Source of the DNA: Flavobacterium cutihirudinis
GTDB taxonomy: Bacteria; Bacteroidota; Bacteroidia; Flavobacteriales; Flavobacteriaceae
Assembly (NCBI RefSeq): GCF_003385895.1
Contig: NZ_QRDQ01000007.1
Span: 434,001-498,000 of the forward strand
DNA: 64,000 nucleotides
Direction: 5' to 3'
Within the stretch, counting starts at the first letter, position 1; the number at the start of each line of letters is the position of its first letter. This document shows positions 58,477-64,000 of the stretch, piece after piece. Made by a program: the position numbers and the translations under genes. The notes beneath the pieces are model-generated. The model was not told where the DNA came from. It was given only the letters and a program-made list of their open reading frames with translations, and searched no databases.

Positions 58477-59292
58477 TTATTTTTTAGGCGCGGTTTTAGG
58501 GTTTGTCGGAATTACTATTTTCTTTTTGTAAATTGGAATAAAATAAGAAACGGTGTAGTTAAAACCAATTCCAAAACTTCCGTCATATGTTCTGTTGAAA
58601 CCCGGGATGTATAAATTATCAAAGCCTTCGGGTTTTGAATTTGCAAGCAAAAGTTTTAGCTGAACACCAAAACCAACAAATACATTATTAAATACTTCGG
58701 CTTTTAATCCCATGGCAACTTCAAGCCATCCGGCGGTAAGACCGTTGTATTTTTGTCCGTCAACAATTGGCGGCTGCTCTCCCCAATACGGATTTGGATT
58801 GTAAATTTTATAACTGTTTAATTGCTGGCTAAAAGTACTAAAACCACCTCTCATTCCAATCGTGATAAGGTTTTCCATATCCAGCCAGTTTTGATATACA
58901 TTATAATCAAAACCTCCTTTAATATACGTTCCTGTTGCGCTTGAATTTAATCGATCGTCATCTGTTGTTTTATCTTCAAAACCAAGTTCGGCAGCTAAAT
59001 AGTATTTTTTTGTTAGACGCCAGTCTCCTGTAAATTCAACGCCTTTGTAATCTTTGTCGTATAATCCGCGTGTTAGTTTATAAAGGTCAACACCAACACG
59101 AAGGCCATAACGATCCGTTTTTATACTATCCGGTTTTACAACTTCCTGAACTTCGGACTTTGTTGCAACAGTTTGCGATTTTACGGGTACAGTTTCTTTA
59201 GCTGTCGGAGTGGCAGTATTTTCCTGAGCGTAACTCATGAACATAGAAAACAATAAGCAAATACTAGAAATATATTTCAATGTGTGTTTCAT
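58477..59292 (-). CDS. DUF6048-like outer-membrane protein
   Basis: The 271-residue protein has a signal peptide of about 1-22 (ending YAQ), a Thr/Val/Lys-rich linker to about 58, then a beta barrel (GLRVGVDLYKLTRGLYDKDY, YLAAELGFEDKTT, GSFGIGFNYTVSYFIPIYKKK). It matches the family I know as DUF6048. Its start overlaps the end of the DUF6452 gene by 29 bases, so they are translated together. Confidence 0.8.
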   Translation of the reverse strand: MKHTLKYISSICLLFSMFMSYAQENTATPTAKETVPVKSQTVATKSEVQEVVKPDSIKTDRYGLRVGVDLYKLTRGLYDKDYKGVEFTGDWRLTKKYYLAAELGFEDKTTDDDRLNSSATGTYIKGGFDYNVYQNWLDMENLITIGMRGGFSTFSQQLNSYKIYNPNPYWGEQPPIVDGQKYNGLTAGWLEVAMGLKAEVFNNVFVGFGVQLKLLLANSKPEGFDNLYIPGFNRTYDGSFGIGFNYTVSYFIPIYKKKIVIPTNPKTAPKK

Positions 59293-59821
59293 TTTCTAAT
59301 TCAACTTTATAATTTTTTACATAAACTTGTCTTATCCATAGTCCGTTTGAATCTCCGTCAGTCAAGACAAAAGGGCGTGATACCGGTACACCGTCAGAAA
59401 GGGGATCTAGAGCAAAAGTAGTTTTGAAACCGCAAGCTCTGGAAACATATTCATCCTGATGTGTATAATTGAATCGCAAAACATCTGAATTCCTTGCGGC
59501 CACATTCGGATTATTGGAATCTAAAATAAGGGTATACGTTGTTGAATTGTCATTTGTTTTTAAAGGAATTGAAACAGTACTTCCGCTTGTCAAATATTTA
59601 GACTCATCGGTAGCATTTTCATTAAAAATAATTCCTTCTTTCATATCCTTTCCAATTACTTTCAAATTTGTAACCGGTCGAAGGGTTGATGGATTATTGG
59701 CATCATAAAATGTAATGACTAATCGCGGCGTTGTCGGAGTGTTTGGGTCACAAATATCATCTTTCTCACAGCTTGACAAACCAAAAGTGAAGACCAATAA
59801 AAGAGAAATTATTTTTTTCAT
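59264..59821 (-). CDS. DUF6452-like lipoprotein
   Basis: The 185-residue protein has a lipoprotein signal (ISLLLVFTFGLSSC, Cys18) and a beta-rich domain with CDPNTPTTPRLVITFYDANN, STTYTLILDSN and a final ELENETHIEIYF. It matches the family I know as DUF6452. It lies 9 bases after rlmD and overlaps the barrel protein gene, a common flavobacterial order. A lipoprotein-plus-barrel complex is plausible but unproved. Confidence 0.8.
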   Translation of the reverse strand: MKKIISLLLVFTFGLSSCEKDDICDPNTPTTPRLVITFYDANNPSTLRPVTNLKVIGKDMKEGIIFNENATDESKYLTSGSTVSIPLKTNDNSTTYTLILDSNNPNVAARNSDVLRFNYTHQDEYVSRACGFKTTFALDPLSDGVPVSRPFVLTDGDSNGLWIRQVYVKNYKVELENETHIEIYF

Positions 59822-59830
59822 TTACAAATA

Positions 59831-61243
59831 TTATCTAAGTTCTAAAAGTACAACATTTTCAACATGATGCGTCTGTGGAAACATGTCAACAGGACGAACG
59901 CGGGTAACTTTGTATTTTTCATCCATTAAAGCCAAATCACGCGCTTGTGTTGCTGAATTACAGCTTACATAAACTACTTTTTTTGGTGCAATTTTAAGGA
60001 TTTGATCAATAACAGCTGCGTGCATACCGTCTCTTGGAGGATCGGTAATAATAACATCCGGTTTTCCATGTTGCGCTATAAAAGCTTCGTTGAAAACTAC
60101 TTTCATGTCTCCAACAAAAAACTCACAATTAGTAATATTATTGCGTTCTGCATTTGCTTTTGCATCCAAAATAGCTTCAGGAACACTTTCTACTCCAATT
60201 ACTTTTTTGGCTTTTTTAGAAACGAATTGAGCAATAGTTCCTGTACCGGTATACAAATCGTAAACCGTTTCATTTCCTGTCAATCCCGCAAAATCACGTG
60301 TAATTTTGTATAATTCGTAAGCTTGGTCAGAGTTGGTTTGGTAAAAAGATTTAGCATTAATACTAAATTTTAAACCTTCCATTTCTTCAAGGATATAATC
60401 TCTTCCTTTATATAATATTACGTTTTGATCGTAAATTGTGTCGTTTGGTTTTCCGTTTACAACATATTGTAATGAGGTAATTTGCGGAAATTTTTCGTAT
60501 AAATGATCTAGAATTAGTTCACGATTTTCTTTGTCTTCTTCAAAAAACTGAATCAAAACCATTATTTCTCCAGTCGAAACCGTACGAATCATTACAGTAC
60601 GTAATAAACCCGAATGTTCTCTTGGATTAAAGAAAGCTAAATTGTGTTCATTCGCAAATGCTCTGATTTCATTTCTAATAGCATTTGAAGGATCTTCTTG
60701 CAAGTGACATTTTTGAATGTCAAGAATCTTATCCCACATTTTCGGAATATGAAAACCTAAAGCATTTCGGTTTCCTAAATCTTCAGTACTTCCAATTTCT
60801 TTTTCAGTTAACCAACGGCTGTTAGAAAATGAAAATTCCATTTTATTTCTATAGAAAAACTGTTTTTCAGAACCTAAAATAGTTTCAAATTCAGGAAGTT
60901 CAACTTTTCCAATACGCTGCAAATGATTTTTTACTTCGTTTTGTTTGTAATACAACTGTTGGCTGTATTTCATATTTTGCCATTTACAACCTCCGCAAAC
61001 GCCAAAATGCTCGCATATTGGTTCAATACGATGCTCTGACAATTCATGAAATTTTACGGCTTTGCCTTCATAATAGGCTTTTCTCTTTTTGAAAGTTTGC
61101 ACGTCCACTACATCACCCGGTACTACATTCGGAATAAAGATTACTTTTCCGTCAGGAGCTTTCGCTACTGATACTCCTTTTGCTCCAGCGTCAAGAACCT
61201 GGATTTGATGAAAGACAACTTTGTCTGTATTTTTTCTTCCCAT
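59831..61243 (-). CDS. rlmD: 23S rRNA (uracil-5-)-methyltransferase
   Basis: This 470-residue m5U methyltransferase acts on 23S rRNA (U1939 in E. coli numbering). A TRAM domain is at about 10-70. The 4Fe-4S cluster Cys are C77, C83 and C86 (CEHFGVCGGC) plus a Cys in IQKCHLQ near 173. The SAM site is YDLYTGTGTIAQFV, DPPRDGMH follows, and the catalytic Cys is in VYVSCNSATQARDL. A -7 element lies only 5 bases before the ATG. Confidence 0.92.
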   Translation of the reverse strand: MGRKNTDKVVFHQIQVLDAGAKGVSVAKAPDGKVIFIPNVVPGDVVDVQTFKKRKAYYEGKAVKFHELSEHRIEPICEHFGVCGGCKWQNMKYSQQLYYKQNEVKNHLQRIGKVELPEFETILGSEKQFFYRNKMEFSFSNSRWLTEKEIGSTEDLGNRNALGFHIPKMWDKILDIQKCHLQEDPSNAIRNEIRAFANEHNLAFFNPREHSGLLRTVMIRTVSTGEIMVLIQFFEEDKENRELILDHLYEKFPQITSLQYVVNGKPNDTIYDQNVILYKGRDYILEEMEGLKFSINAKSFYQTNSDQAYELYKITRDFAGLTGNETVYDLYTGTGTIAQFVSKKAKKVIGVESVPEAILDAKANAERNNITNCEFFVGDMKVVFNEAFIAQHGKPDVIITDPPRDGMHAAVIDQILKIAPKKVVYVSCNSATQARDLALMDEKYKVTRVRPVDMFPQTHHVENVVLLELR

Positions 61244-61247
61244 AGCG

Positions 61248-61255
61248 CAAAAATA
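61248..61255 (-). promoter_or_regulatory. Putative -7 element next to the rlmD start
   Basis: TATTTTTG on the minus strand fits TAnnTTTG and ends 4 bases upstream of the ATG at 61243. Transcription from here would start at or next to the start codon, giving a leaderless message. Confidence 0.4.
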
Positions 61256-61338
61256 AGGGTTTGTAAACTTTTATAAATTTAATTTTCAAAATATTTTATC
61301 AAAATGTTGAATTTGCTAGTTTAATTCAGTTTAAAAGT

Positions 61339-61346
61339 TAACTTTG
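61339..61346 (+). promoter_or_regulatory. Putative -7 promoter element
   Basis: TAACTTTG fits TAnnTTTG, with TTTG at 61312-61315 as a loosely spaced -33 candidate (23 bases). It lies 56 bases before the histidine-kinase start. Confidence 0.4.
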
Positions 61347-61402
61347 TTTTTGGTATTTGTCCCACATTACCTAATTCTAACCTACAGTATTGTTATTTTT
61401 TT

Positions 61403-62452
61403 ATGAAATTGTATCATAATCTTTCACAAATAAGTTTTCTTAAAAGAAATTATGCATTCAAATTTTTGTTTGTAGCTTTTATAGGAATTCATATTCCGCT
61501 TATCGGAATTCTGTTTTTTGTGCTTTATTCAGATCATACAGTTTCGCCTACTTCAATTTTAATTTTTTCTTTAATCATGACCTTGCTGGCGACTTTGGTG
61601 ACGCTTTTGGTATTAAAACAGTTAATTAAACCTATTTCTATAGCTTCAAAAGCGTTGGATGATTATAGAAGCAATAGAAAATTATCTGTTTTGCCGACAG
61701 AATACAAAGACGAGGCAGGATTGTTAATGTGTAATATTCAGGAATCTATATACGAATCTGAAAGTTTTATAAATGAAAAACAGGATTTAATTTATATGCT
61801 TTCTCACGATTTAAAAAATTTCGCCGGGAACCCGCAAGGTTTGGCAAAATTAATTTTAAGTGAAAACCCTTCTGATTCTGTAAGTCATCTGGCAGAACTT
61901 ATTTGCGAATCGACGAATCTTCAGTTTCGCTATATTGAAAATTTTATAAAATTATTAAAAGAACAAGATCAGGTTGTAAAAGTTAATCAGGAAGCCAGAA
62001 CAGTAGTCTTTCCTAATATTCTTCCTTTTATCAATGAGCAGGTAGAACAACGATTGACAGATAAAAATATTACTTTGAATTTAAGTTTAGAAGCTGTTGA
62101 GGCCAAACTTAAAATCGATGAAGGTTTGCTTGTTCAGGTTTTGGTTAATCTTATAAGCAATGCTGTTAAATTCTCTTATTTTGATAGTGAGATAAAGGTT
62201 AGAATTTATAATGATGACACTAAATTGATCATTAAAGTTGCCGACAACGGTATTGGCTTTGATAAACATCAGATTGAAGAATTGTTCAAGAAATTCACTA
62301 AAATGAGTCGATTAGGAACTGCAAATGAATCGTCGACAGGAATTGGTCTTTACTTGTGCAAAAAAATTATCGAACGCAACAAAGGAACACTTAGTGCTTC
62401 CAGCGATGGTAAAAACCGTGGTGCCGAATTTAAAATTGAATTTGAGATATAG
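61403..62452 (+). CDS. Sensor histidine kinase
   Basis: The protein has 349 residues. Two membrane helices (about 20-42 and 50-72) are separated by a very short loop, so there is no periplasmic sensor domain. A HAMP-like stretch follows, then the phosphoacceptor His135 in YMLSHDLKNFAG. HATPase motifs are N box LVNLISNAVKFSY, G1 VADNGIGFD and G2 STGIGLYLCKKII. No response regulator is adjacent, so it is an orphan. It probably senses membrane or cytoplasmic signals. Confidence 0.9.
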   Translation: MKLYHNLSQISFLKRNYAFKFLFVAFIGIHIPLIGILFFVLYSDHTVSPTSILIFSLIMTLLATLVTLLVLKQLIKPISIASKALDDYRSNRKLSVLPTEYKDEAGLLMCNIQESIYESESFINEKQDLIYMLSHDLKNFAGNPQGLAKLILSENPSDSVSHLAELICESTNLQFRYIENFIKLLKEQDQVVKVNQEARTVVFPNILPFINEQVEQRLTDKNITLNLSLEAVEAKLKIDEGLLVQVLVNLISNAVKFSYFDSEIKVRIYNDDTKLIIKVADNGIGFDKHQIEELFKKFTKMSRLGTANESSTGIGLYLCKKIIERNKGTLSASSDGKNRGAEFKIEFEI

Positions 62453-62468
62453 TTTTTTTTTAAAGTTG

Positions 62469-62537
62469 CTAAGATACTAAGATTCTAAGTTTAAATAAAG
62501 CTTAGTATCTTAGTATCTTAGTATCTCAGAAACTTAG
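62469..62537. repeat. Octad-phased inverted repeat (CTAAGnnn family)
   Basis: Units CTAAGATA, CTAAGATT, CTAAGTTT, AAATAAAG, then CTTAGTAT three times, CTCAGAAA and CTTAG run in one 8-nt register through the convergent gap. It likely forms the transcription end of both genes. The family is the same as at 8446-8580. Confidence 0.85.
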
Positions 62538-62538
62538 G

Positions 62539-63525
62539 CTACCATAAATGATGAACGGATGTTTTTATGTATTTATCATAAATGTCGTTCATTGCTGCAA
62601 TTTTTTCTTCCGTTAATTTTGGCTGATCATATACTGATAAATTAGAAAGGATATGGCTTTCCTTTGAAGCGCCCGGAATAATACAGCTGATTTCATTAAA
62701 ACTTAAAATCCATTGTAATGCTATTGGGGCAAGGTTTGTTGCTTCGGGAAATAATGCTTTTAGTTCTTCAACGGCTCTTAAACCTAAGTCGTAATCAATT
62801 CCTGAAAATGTTTCGCCTTTATCAAAAGCATCTCCGTTGCGATTAAAGTTTCGATGATCCTGAGGGTCAAAAGTAGTTTTTGAATCAAATTTACCTGTTA
62901 AAAGTCCACTTGCAAGGGGAACACGTGCAATTATCCCAATGTCTTTCTTTTTTGCTTCCGAGAAAAACAATTGTGACGGACGTTGGCGAAATAAATTAAA
63001 AATAATCTGAACCGTTGTTACGTTTGAATATTCAATTGCTTTTAAAGCTTCTTCAACTTTTTCAACACTTACTCCAAGATTTAAAATTTTACCTTGTTCT
63101 TTTAAGCGGTCAAAAAGTTCAAAAATTTCAGGGCGATAGAAAACCTCAGTAGGAGGACAGTGCAGCTGAATCAAGTCTAAAGTTTCTAATTTCATTCTTT
63201 TTAAACTGTCTTCAACAAATTTCTGAAGCACTTTCGGCTGATATCCATCATTTACATGCGGATTAATCTGGCGTCCGCATTTTGTTGCTACATAAATACG
63301 TTCAGAGCGTGAACGAACAACACGCCCAACAGCAGTTTCACTTAATCCGTTTTCATAAACATCTGCAGTATCAATAAAGTTAACACCATTATCAATTGCC
63401 GTATTGATTAATTCATCGGCATTTTTATCATTAAATCCAGATCCCCATTTTCCTCCAACCTGCCAGGTTCCAAGTGAGATTTCTGAAATATTGAAGTTTG
63501 TTTTTCCTAGTTTTCTGTAGTTCAT
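62539..63525 (-). CDS. Aldo/keto reductase
   Basis: This 328-residue TIM-barrel NADPH-dependent oxidoreductase has catalytic residues Asp and Tyr in FIDTADVYENG, Lys in VATKCGRQI and His in LIQLHCPP. The NADP-binding end has IPGASKESHILSNL. It belongs to the general stress/sugar-type AKRs (YajO/YhdN-like); the substrate is unknown. It is downstream of cysM on the same strand with a phased repeat between. Confidence 0.9.
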   Translation of the reverse strand: MNYRKLGKTNFNISEISLGTWQVGGKWGSGFNDKNADELINTAIDNGVNFIDTADVYENGLSETAVGRVVRSRSERIYVATKCGRQINPHVNDGYQPKVLQKFVEDSLKRMKLETLDLIQLHCPPTEVFYRPEIFELFDRLKEQGKILNLGVSVEKVEEALKAIEYSNVTTVQIIFNLFRQRPSQLFFSEAKKKDIGIIARVPLASGLLTGKFDSKTTFDPQDHRNFNRNGDAFDKGETFSGIDYDLGLRAVEELKALFPEATNLAPIALQWILSFNEISCIIPGASKESHILSNLSVYDQPKLTEEKIAAMNDIYDKYIKTSVHHLW

Positions 63526-63538
63526 TTTCTTTTAAGTT

Positions 63539-63684
63539 ACAAAGGTTCAAAGTTACAAAGATGCATAGTTTTTTTTGTAGAGGCGCACTGCAGTGCGTCT
63601 TCTAGGGAGTTGTAAGGGCTTGTGGTTAGTTTATAAAACGTAGCTCAGTTAGCCTTTGTCTCTTTATTCCTTTGCATCTTTGTC
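63539..63684. repeat. Octad-phased repeat with a second palindrome in the loop
   Basis: Left units ACAAAGGT, TCAAAGTT, ACAAAGAT, GCATAGTT (63539-63570) and right units CCTTTGTC, TCTTTATT, CCTTTGCA, TCTTTGTC (63653-63684) share one family. The loop of about 80 bases carries a GC-rich palindrome around 63578-63602 (GAGGCGCACTGCAGTGCGTC). It lies between cysM and the aldo/keto reductase gene. Confidence 0.75.
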
Positions 63685-63690
63685 CCTTTT

Positions 63691-64000
63691 TTAGTCGAAT
63701 AAATCCGAAGACAAATAACGATCACCGCGATCGCAGATTACTGCAACTACAACGCCTGATTCTAGTTGTTCGGCAATTTTTAATGCTACAGCTACAGAAC
63801 CACCACTGCTCATTCCGGCGAAAACGCCTTCTTCAAGCGCCAATCTTTTGGTCATTGCTCTGGCTTCTTCTTCGCTGACATCGATAACGGTATCTACTTT
63901 TGATGCATCAAAAATTTTAGGCAAATATTCCTGTGGCCATTTACGGATTCCGGGAATCTGAGATCCGTCGCTTGGCTGAGCACCAACGATTTGAACGGCT
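63691..64000 (-). CDS. cysM: Cysteine synthase B, C-terminal part (runs off the window)
   Basis: The open frame continues past the window edge, so the 103 visible codons are the C-terminal third of a PLP enzyme that makes cysteine from O-acetylserine and sulfide. VGAQPSDGSQIPGIRKWPQE is the CysM-type region, and GVFAGMSSGGSVAVALKIAEQ is the conserved late segment. The form GSQIPGIRKWP favours CysM over CysK. The N-terminus and PLP Lys are outside the window. Confidence 0.88.
   Translation of the reverse strand, partial: AVQIVGAQPSDGSQIPGIRKWPQEYLPKIFDASKVDTVIDVSEEEARAMTKRLALEEGVFAGMSSGGSVAVALKIAEQLESGVVVAVICDRGDRYLSSDLFD

Overview
The window is an AT-rich chromosomal segment from a member of the Flavobacteriaceae, most likely Flavobacterium. 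The evidence is: many gene families typical of Bacteroidota (YaiO-type outer-membrane protein, TonB-dependent and CarboxypepD_reg-like proteins, small lipoproteins of the DUF6146, DUF6452 and DUF6048 kind), weak or absent Shine-Dalgarno sequences, repeated matches to the Bacteroidota -7 promoter element TAnnTTTG, and long palindromes in many intergenic gaps. I saw no rRNA, tRNA, insertion sequence, prophage or CRISPR array. Family names and DUF numbers are from memory of the families, not from a search.

Layout. 1-2 kb: the start of a conserved protein, a PhnP-like metallo-hydrolase and two small envelope proteins. 2-7 kb (minus): isochorismatase-like hydrolase, alpha/beta esterase, DUF4870 membrane protein, a dihydroorotase homologue without its HxH metal motif, and a BatA/VWA membrane protein. 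7-10 kb: a secreted lactonase-fold protein and a DEAD-box RNA helicase. 10-16.5 kb (minus): a tight five-gene operon (HEAT-repeat membrane protein, PgaC-like glycosyltransferase, YaiO TPR/beta-barrel protein, DUF4838 glycosidase-like protein, single-domain receiver). It looks like a polysaccharide synthesis and export system, and its receiver has Thr in place of the phospho-acceptor Asp. 16.5-23.9 kb: TIGR02757 protein, LolD-like ATPase, small membrane proteins, a serine module (serA, serC) with a LuxC-like acyl-CoA reductase, and a divergent ferredoxin. 24-28 kb: two CarboxypepD_reg-containing proteins, one a TonB-dependent receptor. 28-34.4 kb (plus): ychF, TIGR02117 protein, BrkB-like protein, FMN reductase, transglutaminase-like protein, pncB. 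34.5-40 kb: topoisomerase IV parE and parC with a 44-residue membrane ORF between them, then an orphan protein resembling the C-terminal part of a T6SS baseplate protein. 40-43.4 kb: a di-haem peroxidase and a PhoX-like lipoprotein. 43.5-49 kb: exonuclease plus a cNMP/CBS/DUF294 protein, small genes, and murQ. 49-54 kb: two tandem membrane-anchored AraC regulators followed by an outer-membrane barrel protein. 54.5-64 kb: ZIP transporter, methyltransferases, racemase, rlmD with DUF6452 and DUF6048, a histidine kinase, an aldo/keto reductase and the 3' end of cysM.

Most genes look like housekeeping or lineage-conserved functions. The two most unusual things are (a) the 10-16.5 kb polysaccharide-type operon with its degenerate receiver, and (b) a recurring intergenic architecture: tandem 8-nt (sometimes 7- or 6-nt) units on one arm facing complementary tandem units on the other. 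It appears at many gene ends with different unit sequences. A separate GC-richer structured element lies at 54319-54429. These repeats make up most of the non-coding DNA here and are not explained by the genes.
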